Of a stretch of DNA of 64,000 bases, positions 26,761 through 35,371 are shown piece by piece. The position numbers were made by a program, and so were the translations under genes. The DNA is from Simiduia sp. 21SJ11W-1 (GTDB taxonomy: Bacteria > Pseudomonadota > Gammaproteobacteria > Pseudomonadales > Cellvibrionaceae), in contig NZ_CP090959.1 in assembly GCF_024138675.1 (NCBI RefSeq), forward strand, positions 930,001 to 994,000. Direction: 5' to 3'. The number at the start of each line of letters is the position of its first letter. Positions within the stretch are counted from its first letter, which is position 1. The notes under the pieces were generated by a model, which was given only the letters and a program-made list of their open reading frames with translations, was not told the DNA's origin and did not search any database.

Positions 26761-27999
26761 ATGAGCCTGGTGATTATTGGATTGGCGCTGCTGGCCTTTG
26801 TGCTGGTGGTGTTTGAAGAAGTTATTCATATTAACAAAGCAAAATCGACGCTGTTTCTGGGCACACTTTGCTGGTTGTTGGCCTACATCCTGCCCATGGA
26901 GGGCGCAAGCTCTGCTGCGGTAACCCACCAGCTCAACGAAAACCTGCTGGAAATCGCCACCCTTTGGCTGTTCTTAATGGCCGCCATGACCTTTGTGGCC
27001 TACCTCAATAGCCAGGGTTTTGTGTCGTCGCTGGTGCAGCGCATGCTGCCGGCGGAGTTACACGAGCGCACCCTGATGGTAATACTGGGCGCCTTTGCTT
27101 TTGTGTTTTCATCCTTTGCCGATAATGTTACCGCCACCCTTGTTTCCCTTGCGGTTATTACCAATTTGAAAGTGGCGGTGCGCAAGCGGCTGAAATACGC
27201 AACCCTGGTGGTGTTTGCGGTTAACAGTGGCGGTGTGTCGCTCATTACCGGTGATGTCACCACCTTGATGATTTTTCTTGCGGGCAAGGTTTCGGTGCTG
27301 GATTTGCTGTTGCTTGTTGTGCCGTCACTTTGTGGTGTGGTGGTGCTGGCGGCCATGCTGGGGGTGCGCATGCGCGGGCGGATCCGTTTTGATGCTGAAA
27401 TCAAACCGATCCAGCGCACCGATGTAATTATTGCGCTGGTGTTTGTGGCCACCATTTTCGCAACACTCGGGCTGAATGCTGCGTATCAGGTGCCCCCGGT
27501 GCTGACCTTTTTATTTGGCTTAAGCTGCATGTTTTTGATTGCGCAATACCTGATGCGCAAAACCAACCGCAACATCATGCATTACATCCGCGAGATCGAA
27601 TTCGACACCTTGTTGTTCTTCCTGGGGGTGTTGTTGATTGTGGGCATGCTTAAGGAGATTGGCGTGCTCAACACGCTGACCAACGTCTACGATGCCATGG
27701 CGCCGCACTATGCCAACTACCTGATGGGCCTGACCTCGGCATTGATCGACAATGTGCCGCTCACCGCCGCGCTGTTGAAAACCGATGTGGCTATGTCGCC
27801 TGCCAGTTGGCTTGCACTCACTTACGCTACGGGCGTTGGCGGCTCGCTGCTGGTGATCGGTTCGGCGGCGGGCATTATTGCCATGAGCAAGGTGAAAGAG
27901 CTTAATTTTATTAGCTACTTGTCTATGTTCGGCTACCTGCTGGTGGCCTATAGCGTGGGCTATTGGATGAGCTTTTGGGTGGGGCAGCTGTTTATGTAA
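26761..27999 (+). CDS. nhaD: Na+/H+ antiporter NhaD
   Basis: A 412-residue inner-membrane protein with about 12 hydrophobic segments, matching the NhaD family of the ion-transporter superfamily. Characteristic segments are FEEVIHINKAKSTLFLG at the N-terminus, SSFADNVTATLVSLAVI in the first conserved loop and SALIDNVPLTAALLK in the second, with TGVGGSLLVIGSAAGIIAMSK near the end. It exports Na+ or Li+ at alkaline pH and is typical of marine and haloalkaliphilic bacteria. GGGGGAACT before ATG 26761 fixes the start. Its last 19 bases are part of the 176-bp duplicated segment that recurs at 30241. Confidence 0.92.
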   Translation: MSLVIIGLALLAFVLVVFEEVIHINKAKSTLFLGTLCWLLAYILPMEGASSAAVTHQLNENLLEIATLWLFLMAAMTFVAYLNSQGFVSSLVQRMLPAELHERTLMVILGAFAFVFSSFADNVTATLVSLAVITNLKVAVRKRLKYATLVVFAVNSGGVSLITGDVTTLMIFLAGKVSVLDLLLLVVPSLCGVVVLAAMLGVRMRGRIRFDAEIKPIQRTDVIIALVFVATIFATLGLNAAYQVPPVLTFLFGLSCMFLIAQYLMRKTNRNIMHYIREIEFDTLLFFLGVLLIVGMLKEIGVLNTLTNVYDAMAPHYANYLMGLTSALIDNVPLTAALLKTDVAMSPASWLALTYATGVGGSLLVIGSAAGIIAMSKVKELNFISYLSMFGYLLVAYSVGYWMSFWVGQLFM

Positions 28000-28156
28000 G
28001 CCATTGACCTTTGGGAGGTGGCTGCAATTAACGGGCTATACTTTGCGGGCATTCAAACAAGGAGCCCGCCATGAGCCAGCCAACCCGCGCTGCAAACCAG
28101 CCTTATGTGGTAGATGTAGAAGCCGGAAAAACCTATTTTTGGTGCGCCTGCGGCTT
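27981..28156 (+). repeat. 176-bp direct duplication, copy 1
   Basis: Contains the last codons of nhaD, the intergenic region and the first 86 bases of the CDGSH gene. It recurs at 30241-30416 with three mismatches. The two copies exactly flank the 2,084-bp insertion. Confidence 0.95.
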
Positions 28157-28196
28157 CGATCAATGGGGTCACGATCAATGGGGTCAGAGTCATTGA
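28071..28196 (+). pseudogene. CDGSH iron-sulfur protein gene, truncated by insertion
   Basis: The first 28 codons match the intact gene at 30331 (MSQPTRAANQPYVVDVEAGK onward to CACG). At base 28157 the sequence switches to the inserted element, and the frame ends after 13 foreign codons (FDQWGHDQWGQSH). Both CDGSH metal-binding motifs are lost, so the product cannot bind a cluster. Confidence 0.9.
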
Positions 28197-28359
28197 TTTC
28201 ATAGCCTGGGCTTTAGGTGATGATCGATTTAAGGCGCAAATCGAAGCCAAGACCGTGCGCAGAGCCTCACCATCTGGGCGAGGTGGTGATAGGAAATCGG
28301 CTGAATACAGAGGGGTTGGTAAGGATCAATGACTCTGACCCTATTGATCACTATTGATC
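28172..28359 (+). repeat. 188-bp MITE-like unit A
   Basis: It begins CGATCAATGGGGTCAGAGTC and ends with the inverted form (GACTCTGACCCTATTGATC, then a second CTATTGATC). The interior encodes VIDFIAWALGDDRF and then AQIEAKTVRRASPSGRGG, which looks like the C-terminal tail of an IS200/REP-associated (Y1, HUH) transposase. Three mismatches separate it from unit B. Confidence 0.85.
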
Positions 28360-28434
28360 TATAAACAAGCCACCCATTATCCATAAAGTAAACCTTGAGC
28401 TATGATGAAGCGACTACATTGATGGGGTTGCTCC

Positions 28435-29997
28435 ATGTCTATACGCGTCTACTTCGTTCTGGTGGTCGCATTGGTATCAGCTGGCGGCTATTTGACGGCT
28501 TTTGCTGATGAGGCACGAATAATAATTGAGCCCAGTGCTACTGTTGAGAAACCCGGAAGATTGTACTTGGTGCTAGTGCCAGCAAACCAAATGGATAATT
28601 CTGAAAAAGCGGTACAGTCCTCTGAGCCTCGCTTTTACAGCGCTTGGCCGACACAGGATGTTGAGCTTATGTTTGCTGTAGATTTGCCCAAACTGGAAGG
28701 TTCCAAGGTGATTTCGGGGTCGCAGTTTAAGGGGTTCCCACTTGCTCATTTCTCAGATGTATCACCAGGTTTATACGCGGTGCAGGCAATCTATGACACC
28801 AACTTCATTGACTCAGGGATTAATTCAGAAGGTAATTATTATTCTGAGTCGAAAATTATATCGGTTGAAGATGGCCAGTCATTGTCGTTGACCTTTAATC
28901 TGAATAAAACCATCCCGTTGGAAACAATGCCTGATGATGAGCGCTTCCTGAAGTACATTAAATTTAAAAGCCCGGCCTTAAGCGCGTTCTGGGGGAGGGA
29001 TATTTTTCTACGAGCAGCGATATTGTTGCCGCATAGCTATTATGACGAGCCATCAAAACGATTTCCTTTGTTTTTTGATATAGGCGGCTATGGAGCACGC
29101 TACACGCGGGCGCAACGTTGGCATAACGATGAGGCGTTTCAGTCCTATTGGTCGCGAGATGATACGCCTCAGATGGTAATTGTTTTTCTCGATGGTGAGG
29201 CGCCCTATGGTGATCCTTATCAAATTAATTCGGCGAACAATGGGCCCTACGGTGATGCCACATGGAATGAGCTGTTACCTTATATTACCAGCAAGCTGAA
29301 TGTTGTTGAGTCTGCTCAGGGGCGTTTTGTAAGTGGGTGTTCAACCGGTGGGTGGGTAAGCTTAGCGGTGCAACTGTTCTACCCTGATACCTTTAATGGC
29401 GCCTGGTCATATAGTGCTGATGGTGTTGATTTTCGTCATTTTCAGCTCGTAAATGTATACGAGGATGACAATGCATTTGTGAATGAGTACGGTCAAGTGC
29501 GCCCGTCATACCGTGCCAAAGATGGGGAGGTCATATTCTCCATTCAACATGAGATCGAAATGGAAAACGCGTTGGGGCGCGGGAATAGCTTCGCTACTTC
29601 GGGTGGGCAATGGGGTGGTTGGAATGCAGTATATAGTCCTCGCGACAGTAACGGTAAGCCTGCAACCATTTGGGACCCTCAAACCGGCAAGATTGACAAG
29701 GCGATAGCGGTGCAATGGTCAAAGTATGATTTGCGTCTATACACCGAACAAAACTGGGCGGAGTTAGGACCGAAGCTCGCCGGAAAATTGCATATATGGA
29801 TGGGCGATATGGATAATTTTTACTTAAACAATGCCATGTACGTATACGAAAAAATGCTCAGCGATCGAGGTAATCCGAAGTCAGACGCTAAATTTACCTG
29901 GTTGCGTGGCGTCGGGCATTGTGACTTTGACTCTTTGGAAATGCGAAGAGCCACAATAAAGCAAATGCATCAACGGTTTGTCGAAACAATGCAGTGA
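28435..29997 (+). CDS. Exported esterase of the esterase-D/enterochelin-esterase-like family (MITE passenger)
   Basis: A 520-residue exported alpha/beta-hydrolase. A signal peptide (VYFVLVVALVSAGGYLTAFA) precedes a 150-residue beta-rich domain. The C-terminal catalytic domain has FPLFFDIGGYGARYTRA (oxyanion region), the nucleophile elbow SGCSTGGW with Ser in GxSxG, and the catalytic-His segment GVGHCDF. An acidic residue in WMGDMDNFY may complete the triad. The family includes feruloyl, siderophore and S-formylglutathione esterases; the substrate here is unknown. The gene is alone between two MITE units, has AT-richer codon use than its surroundings, and is probably a recent import. Confidence 0.8.
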   Translation: MSIRVYFVLVVALVSAGGYLTAFADEARIIIEPSATVEKPGRLYLVLVPANQMDNSEKAVQSSEPRFYSAWPTQDVELMFAVDLPKLEGSKVISGSQFKGFPLAHFSDVSPGLYAVQAIYDTNFIDSGINSEGNYYSESKIISVEDGQSLSLTFNLNKTIPLETMPDDERFLKYIKFKSPALSAFWGRDIFLRAAILLPHSYYDEPSKRFPLFFDIGGYGARYTRAQRWHNDEAFQSYWSRDDTPQMVIVFLDGEAPYGDPYQINSANNGPYGDATWNELLPYITSKLNVVESAQGRFVSGCSTGGWVSLAVQLFYPDTFNGAWSYSADGVDFRHFQLVNVYEDDNAFVNEYGQVRPSYRAKDGEVIFSIQHEIEMENALGRGNSFATSGGQWGGWNAVYSPRDSNGKPATIWDPQTGKIDKAIAVQWSKYDLRLYTEQNWAELGPKLAGKLHIWMGDMDNFYLNNAMYVYEKMLSDRGNPKSDAKFTWLRGVGHCDFDSLEMRRATIKQMHQRFVETMQ

Positions 29998-30052
29998 TAA
30001 GCCAAGTGATTGGGTTCAGAATAAAAGCTAATGTATGTGTTCGGGCACGGGC

Positions 30053-30240
30053 CGATCAATGGGGTCAGAGTCATTGATTTCATAGCCTGGGTTTTAGGTG
30101 ATGATCGATTTAAGGCGCAAATCGAAGCCAAGACCGGGCGCAGAGCCTCACCATCTGGGCGAGGTGGTGATAGGAAATCGGCTGAATACAGAGGGGTTGG
30201 TAAGGATCAATGACTCTGACCCTATTGATCTCTATTGATC
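30053..30240 (+). repeat. 188-bp MITE-like unit B
   Basis: Same length, orientation and inverted ends as unit A, with three mismatches. It is directly followed by copy 2 of the target duplication. The transposase-tail frame is open from ATG 30031 through to 30213 (INGVRVIDFIAWVLGDDRF onward), but it is a remnant, not a gene. Confidence 0.85.
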
Positions 30241-30416
30241 GGGGCAGCTGTTTATGTAAGCCATTGACCTTTGGGAGGTGGCGGTAATTAACGGGCTATA
30301 CTTTGCGGGCATTCAAACAAGGAGCCCGCCATGAGCCAGCCAACCCGCGCTGCAAACCAGCCTTATGTGGTAGATGTAGAAGCTGGAAAAACCTATTTTT
30401 GGTGCGCCTGCGGCTT
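30241..30416 (+). repeat. 176-bp direct duplication, copy 2
   Basis: Starts with the last 19 bases of nhaD (GGGGCAGCTGTTTATGTAA) and runs through the intergenic region into the CDGSH gene. This copy carries the upstream signals that now serve the intact gene. Confidence 0.95.
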
Positions 30417-30567
30417 AAGTGCCAGGCAACCCTTTTGCGACGGCAGCCACAAGGCCTCGGGCTTTGAGCCAGTGGCCTTCAAAGCCGAAAAATCCGAAAA
30501 GAAATTCTTTTGTGGCTGCAAGGTGAGCCAGAAAGTGCCCTTTTGCGACGGCAGCCACAATCGTTAA
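30331..30567 (+). CDS. CDGSH iron-sulfur domain protein, intact copy
   Basis: A 78-residue protein with two tandem CDGSH-type motifs, CACGLSARQPFCDGSH (residues 26-41) and CGCKVSQKVPFCDGSH (about 61-76). Each should bind a [2Fe-2S] cluster through three Cys and one His. Such small proteins are thought to act in iron or redox handling. A site (AAGGAGCCCGCC) precedes ATG 30331 and belongs to the duplicated 176 bp. The truncated twin is at 28071. Confidence 0.92.
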   Translation: MSQPTRAANQPYVVDVEAGKTYFWCACGLSARQPFCDGSHKASGFEPVAFKAEKSEKKFFCGCKVSQKVPFCDGSHNR

Positions 30568-30792
30568 GGGCGCGCCACAATTGGCTGCCTGGTCGCGCTT
30601 GGTTTTGCGGCGTTTTACCGAACCGCCTTCTAACTGTGTGCAAGGGCGTTCTATGCCGATCGCCAGTTGGTTATTAAGCAGAGAGTGCCAGCGAAGTTGA
30701 TCCAGCGGCTGGTATCTTGCCTGAAGACTCTTTATTCTCCCTTTTTGTTATCTCTGGAATATTAAATTCTATAACAGAAGGGAATCTCTGCT

Positions 30793-33681
30793 ATGTACGC
30801 TCGCTCTCTATACATGGGCCTTCTCGCCCTGCTAGTGCTGGTTGGCACCTCCGGGTGCATGAAACCTTCACCCGAGGCCTTCGCTGGCACCATCACCAAG
30901 GGTAAGCCGCCCCTTGATCATCGCGAATATGAATACCTGACGCTTGCAAATGGCCTGCGCGTTGTGGTGATTTCCGACCCAAAGACGGAGACATCTGCAG
31001 CGGCACTGGATGTTGCGGTAGGTTATATGGGCGATCCGGCTCACCGGGCTGGCATGGCACACTTTCTGGAGCACATGTTGTTTATGGGTTCGGAAAAATA
31101 CCCCAAACCGGGTGAGTTTCAGACGTTTGTTTCCCAACACGGTGGTGGCACAAATGCCTTTACCAGTTCGGCCAATACGCGCTATTTCTTCGTGATTCAG
31201 CCAGACAATTTTGAAACTGCCCTTGACCGCTGGTCGCAGTTTTTCAGTGCGCCCTTGCTGGACCCAAGCCAGATCGACAAAGAAAAAGACGCCGTGCACG
31301 CGGAGTACCAGCTGAAGCTGAAAACCGATGCGCGCCGCGTTGCGCAGGTTGAAAAGCTCACAGCTAACCCCGTGCACCCCTACAACAAATTTTCGGTAGG
31401 CAATCACGATACCTTGGCGGTTGGCGAAAACGGCGAACTTTACGCCGAGTTGAAGCAGTTTATGGCCGCCCACTACACGCCCGAAAACATGGTGCTGGCG
31501 ATCATTGATACCCGCTCAACCGCTGAACTTGCACAGTTGGTGCGCCAGCATTTCAGTGAGCTGCCGGGGCGCAACAGCGCAAGCGCCGGCGTAGGTATTC
31601 CTGATGTACCCTGGCTTGGCAGTGAAGATCTGGGGGAAAAAATTCACGTTAAAACGATTCAGGAGGGCAACAGGTTATCGCTGCAATTCCCGATTCCCAA
31701 TATGCTGGCAGAGCACGCCAAGCGCCAGGCGCACTATGTTACGCAGCTGCTGACAGATAAAGCTCGGGGAGGCTTGTTTGATCAGCTCAAGGAAAAGGGA
31801 TGGGCGCACGAGCTAAACGCCTGGGAGAACGTTATTGATCAGCGTCAAAGCGTGTTTAGTGTTGCACTTGCCTTGACTGACGAAGGTGCAAAGCATACCG
31901 ATAAAATCACCGCTGCGGTATTTGATTGGCTGCGGGTAATTCGCGAGCAGGGCGTGCAGGAGTGGCGCTTTGAGGAAATGCGCAAGCACATCGAGCTTGC
32001 CCTGGCGTCTGCCGAACCGCCTCACTCCATGGGTGCCGTTTTGGGGACTGTTGAGGCAATGCTGAAGGCGAACCCGGAGGACATTCTGCACTGGCCCTAT
32101 ATGGTTGGCGCTTATGATCCAGCGGGCATTCAAAAATTTCTAGGTCACCTGAACCCTGACAATGTGCGCGTGGTTATCGCGGGCCCGGCGCTGGCAGCCG
32201 ATCGCTACGATGCGCTCTATGACGTGCACTACCAGGTAACGCAGATTGGTGCAGAGGAACTCGCACGCTGGCGCAAGGCCGAAAATTACGTGGCTTACCA
32301 GCTGCCGGCGCAAAACCGCTTTGCCACCGGTGAGCAAACTGTAAAAACAGCCACCAAGGTAACAGATCACCCGGTGCCCGTGATGGAGGCTCCGGGCTTT
32401 GCGCTGTATCACCAGCAGGATACCGAGTTCAAGGTGCCCAAGGGTCGCGTGGCGGTGTTTATTCACGCAGATGTCGCATCAAATTCATTAAGGCATCGCG
32501 CCCTGGCCAATTTATATTCCAGTTTGTTGCGCGATTCCCTTCAGGAAACCAAGGCTGCTGCCGAGAAGTCGGGTATGCGCTTGTACATGGATTCAAACAG
32601 TGCCGGTTTTTCCTTTGGTGTAGAGGGCTATACGGAAAAGCAGCCGGAGTTGTTGCAGCTTGCCATGGCGGGGTTTAAGAATTTCACAATCGACCCCGAG
32701 CGTTTCGAAGTCAAAAAGGCGCAGTTCTTACAGCAGTGGCGAGATTGGCAAAAAAATATTCCGGCCCAACAGGTGCTGAATGCTACGCGCGATGCCGTGC
32801 TAACACGCCCCTTTGATCGGGCGGGCCTGATTCCGGAAATGGAAGCCATTACCCTCAAAGAGCTGCAGCATTACGTCAACCATTTCTACGATCGCATCAA
32901 CATGGAAGTGATGGTGTACGGCAACTACCGCGCCGAAGAAGCAAAGCAAATTGGCGAGAATTTGCATGCCCAGTTTATGCAAGGGAAGACACCGGGCAAA
33001 CTGGTGCTTGGTGACGTGCACGCACTGCCGGTTGGGGAAACCCTGGTAGAACTGGATGTGGACCACACAGATTCCGCTATCGGTATTTATTATCAGGGCG
33101 TTGATGCGTCCTTCGCGGAGAGGGCGCGCTATTTGCTGCTTGGTCAGCTTTTGCGTGAGGCGTTCTACACTGAACTGCGTACCGAACAGCAAATGGGTTA
33201 TGCGGTAAATGCCTCTTCGGCATTCTTCGGGGGTCGCCCTGAGGTGCCGGGGCTTGTGTTTATGATTCAGTCGCCAAAAGCCGGCCCACAAGAGTTAGCG
33301 CGCAGAATCGATGACTTTGTGCAGGGCTATAGCGCCACGCTGCGGGCGATGGACGACAAAGCGTTTGACCAATATAAAACGGCGCTTTTAAACGGCCTGC
33401 GGCGTAACGATACTGTTCTCATGCAGCGTGCTAACCGATATTGGAACGATATGGTTTCGGGTATTTATACCTTCGACAGTCGCGAGCAGCTTGCGGCCAA
33501 CCTGGAGAAGCTGAGCCGCGAGGATATTGTGGCGCTGTACGAGCAGCAGGTGGTCAATGCCGATCGCCGGTTGGTTGCGCGCAGCTTTGGTACTGATCAC
33601 CGGGGTGATGCCTACGCGTTATCGCTTAAAGATGATTCCATCTGCCGCGAACTGCCCTGTTTTACCACGCAAGTATTTTGA
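30793..33681 (+). CDS. M16-family (pitrilysin/insulinase-type) zinc peptidase, lipoprotein
   Basis: A 962-residue exported protease. The N-terminus (LLALLVLVGTSGC) gives a lipobox with Cys22. The inverted zinc motif HFLEH (His90, Glu93, His94) and the distal glutamate in HAEYQ (E171) are present. Four M16 half-domains follow, including the substrate-binding RTEQQMGYAVNAS segment near residue 796 and the C-terminal inactive halves. Length and order match protease III-type pitrilysins, which degrade peptides in the periplasm. AGAAGGGAA before ATG 30793 supports the start. A strong terminator follows. Confidence 0.93.
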   Translation: MYARSLYMGLLALLVLVGTSGCMKPSPEAFAGTITKGKPPLDHREYEYLTLANGLRVVVISDPKTETSAAALDVAVGYMGDPAHRAGMAHFLEHMLFMGSEKYPKPGEFQTFVSQHGGGTNAFTSSANTRYFFVIQPDNFETALDRWSQFFSAPLLDPSQIDKEKDAVHAEYQLKLKTDARRVAQVEKLTANPVHPYNKFSVGNHDTLAVGENGELYAELKQFMAAHYTPENMVLAIIDTRSTAELAQLVRQHFSELPGRNSASAGVGIPDVPWLGSEDLGEKIHVKTIQEGNRLSLQFPIPNMLAEHAKRQAHYVTQLLTDKARGGLFDQLKEKGWAHELNAWENVIDQRQSVFSVALALTDEGAKHTDKITAAVFDWLRVIREQGVQEWRFEEMRKHIELALASAEPPHSMGAVLGTVEAMLKANPEDILHWPYMVGAYDPAGIQKFLGHLNPDNVRVVIAGPALAADRYDALYDVHYQVTQIGAEELARWRKAENYVAYQLPAQNRFATGEQTVKTATKVTDHPVPVMEAPGFALYHQQDTEFKVPKGRVAVFIHADVASNSLRHRALANLYSSLLRDSLQETKAAAEKSGMRLYMDSNSAGFSFGVEGYTEKQPELLQLAMAGFKNFTIDPERFEVKKAQFLQQWRDWQKNIPAQQVLNATRDAVLTRPFDRAGLIPEMEAITLKELQHYVNHFYDRINMEVMVYGNYRAEEAKQIGENLHAQFMQGKTPGKLVLGDVHALPVGETLVELDVDHTDSAIGIYYQGVDASFAERARYLLLGQLLREAFYTELRTEQQMGYAVNASSAFFGGRPEVPGLVFMIQSPKAGPQELARRIDDFVQGYSATLRAMDDKAFDQYKTALLNGLRRNDTVLMQRANRYWNDMVSGIYTFDSREQLAANLEKLSREDIVALYEQQVVNADRRLVARSFGTDHRGDAYALSLKDDSICRELPCFTTQVF

Positions 33682-33750
33682 TGGCTAAGGCAGGGTTGCG
33701 GGCGCGTTACAAGTAAAGGCTGCAGTTAAAACACAATAAAATGCCACAAC

Positions 33751-33782
33751 AAAGGCCGGGTGAACGTTACCCGGCCTTTTTA
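33751..33782 (+). terminator. Rho-independent terminator after the M16 peptidase gene
   Basis: AAAGGCCGGGT (33751-33761) and ACCCGGCCTTTTT form an 11-bp stem with a 7-base loop (GAACGTT) followed by a T-run. The A-rich left side could also make it work for the convergent lnt operon. Confidence 0.9.
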
Positions 33783-33808
33783 TTTATGTGCGTATTTTGA
33801 TGGTGTAG

Positions 33809-35323
33809 TCAGGGGCGCGCCCGCTTCGCCCGCCAGATCAGCAGCGTCAGGGCCAGTAGGCTCAGGCACACCACCGGCCAACTGCCGGTAAGCATGTAGG
33901 GGGTGTTGCCGCGCGCAGGCAGCAGGCTGCCGCTTAGGGAGGTGAGCTCAAATTGCGGGGCTTGGGCGGTGATTTCACCGCGTGCGTTGATGATGGCTGA
34001 AAATCCGTTATTGGTGGCGCGCACCACGGGGCGCCGGGTTTCGAGTGCGCGCATTTGCGCCATTTGCAGGTGTTGGATGGGCGCGATTGAGCGGCCAAAC
34101 CAGGCATCGTTGCTTACCGTGAGTATGGCCTCGGCGCGGCGTGCGCCAGCGGCGATGAGATCCGGGTACACAATTTCATAACACACGGCAGGCCATACGG
34201 GTGTGTGGCCGAGCATCAGTGGTTGCTGGTTTGCAGGCCCACGGTGCAACACCGACATGGGCAAATCGAAAAATTCAATCACCCCGCGCAGCTGTTGATC
34301 AAAGGGCACGTACTCGCCAAAGGGCACCAGGCGCTGCTTGTGGTAGACCCCTTGCCCCATGCCTAACACCACCAGGCTGTTGTAATAGCGCTGGCCGAGC
34401 AAGCGCCGGCCGTCGCGCTCAATGACATGGGGTTCGTTGACGATCACACCCGTCACCAGGCTGGTATCAGACTCGCGCGCCACTTCGGCCTGGCGGGCCA
34501 TGAAGGGTTGGGCCTCGCTCATGAGTGTGGGCAGTGCAGCCTCTGGCCAAACCAGCCAGTTGTGCCCCCACAATGCTTTGCTTTGGGTGAGCAGCCTGTC
34601 GTAGGTGGGCATGAGCCAGTCTGGGTCCCACTTGTGCTGCTGTGGAATATTCGGTTGCACCATGGCCACGGTGCGCACAGGGCCTGCCGGTGTTGTCCAG
34701 GCAACCTGCTGTAGCGCGGCGCCTGCGCCCCAAAGCCCGGCAACCCCGGCCAATGCCAGCCAGCGGCCAGGCTGGCGCTGCCACAGGGCCAATGCGAGTG
34801 CGGCGGTGGTGGCGATGATCAGCCCCAGGCCAAAGATGCCGAGCACCGGAGCCCAGCCTGCCAACGGCGAGGTGAGGTGGCCGTAGCCTGCATAGAGCCA
34901 GGGGAAGCCCGTAAACAGCCAGCTGCGTAGCCACTCGCCCAGCAGCCACAAAGGCGGCAGCGCCCACAGTGGCAGGGGGCCGGGCAGCCGGCGTTGCCAG
35001 AGCCCGTAGGGCAGGGCAAATACCAGCGCCAGAAAAGTCACCCACAGGCCTGTAAGCAACAATGCGAGCAAGACGGGCGCCTGGCCGAAGGTGTTGATGC
35101 TCACATACACCCAACTTACGCCAAGGCCGTACATACCCACGGCGAAGGCAAAGGCGAGTGCCGCCAGTTGTGCTTTGGGGCGTATTAACAGGGCAAAAAA
35201 ACCGATCAGCCCCAGCAGTGACACCGGCCACAGGTTAAAGGGTGCAAGCCCCAGGGGTTGGCACAGGCCCGCGGCCAGGGCAGCGGCCCAGGCTAGGGGG
35301 CCGCGAGAGGGTAAATTGGGCAC
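33809..35323 (-). CDS. lnt: Apolipoprotein N-acyltransferase
   Basis: A 504-residue inner-membrane enzyme that adds the third acyl chain to lipoproteins. An N-terminal bundle of about seven membrane helices (1-200) precedes a nitrilase-like periplasmic domain. The catalytic triad is seen as E261 (WPEAALP), K329 (YHKQRLVPFGEYVPF) and C381 (PAVCYEIVYPD). It ends a conserved block miaB-phoH-ybeY-corC-lnt and lies 48 bp after corC. Confidence 0.95.
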   Translation of the reverse strand: MPNLPSRGPLAWAAALAAGLCQPLGLAPFNLWPVSLLGLIGFFALLIRPKAQLAALAFAFAVGMYGLGVSWVYVSINTFGQAPVLLALLLTGLWVTFLALVFALPYGLWQRRLPGPLPLWALPPLWLLGEWLRSWLFTGFPWLYAGYGHLTSPLAGWAPVLGIFGLGLIIATTAALALALWQRQPGRWLALAGVAGLWGAGAALQQVAWTTPAGPVRTVAMVQPNIPQQHKWDPDWLMPTYDRLLTQSKALWGHNWLVWPEAALPTLMSEAQPFMARQAEVARESDTSLVTGVIVNEPHVIERDGRRLLGQRYYNSLVVLGMGQGVYHKQRLVPFGEYVPFDQQLRGVIEFFDLPMSVLHRGPANQQPLMLGHTPVWPAVCYEIVYPDLIAAGARRAEAILTVSNDAWFGRSIAPIQHLQMAQMRALETRRPVVRATNNGFSAIINARGEITAQAPQFELTSLSGSLLPARGNTPYMLTGSWPVVCLSLLALTLLIWRAKRARP

Positions 35324-35371
35324 GGGCGGTTGATCCTGTTGCTGTTTTTATTGGCTCGCAGGCGCCGTGGC

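Larger units (their letters stand above)
28157..30240. mobile_element. 2.08-kb MITE-bounded insertion carrying an esterase gene
   Basis: The element starts with a 15-base partial repeat (CGATCAATGGGGTCA), then a 188-bp MITE-like unit, a 1.69-kb passenger region with one esterase gene, and a second 188-bp unit. It splits the CDGSH gene and is flanked by 176-bp duplications of the target. No intact transposase is encoded; only the C-terminal remnant inside each MITE remains. The passenger is visibly more AT-rich than the flanking genes, which suggests transfer. Confidence 0.85.

Noticed and set aside
27981-28156. The 176-bp repeat as an ordinary target-site duplication
   Set aside because: Transposases leave duplications of a few to about a dozen bases; 176 bp is too long, so another mechanism is needed.
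30031-30213. 60-residue ORF as a gene
   Set aside because: Most of it lies inside MITE unit B and repeats in unit A; it is the tail of a transposase, not a separate gene.
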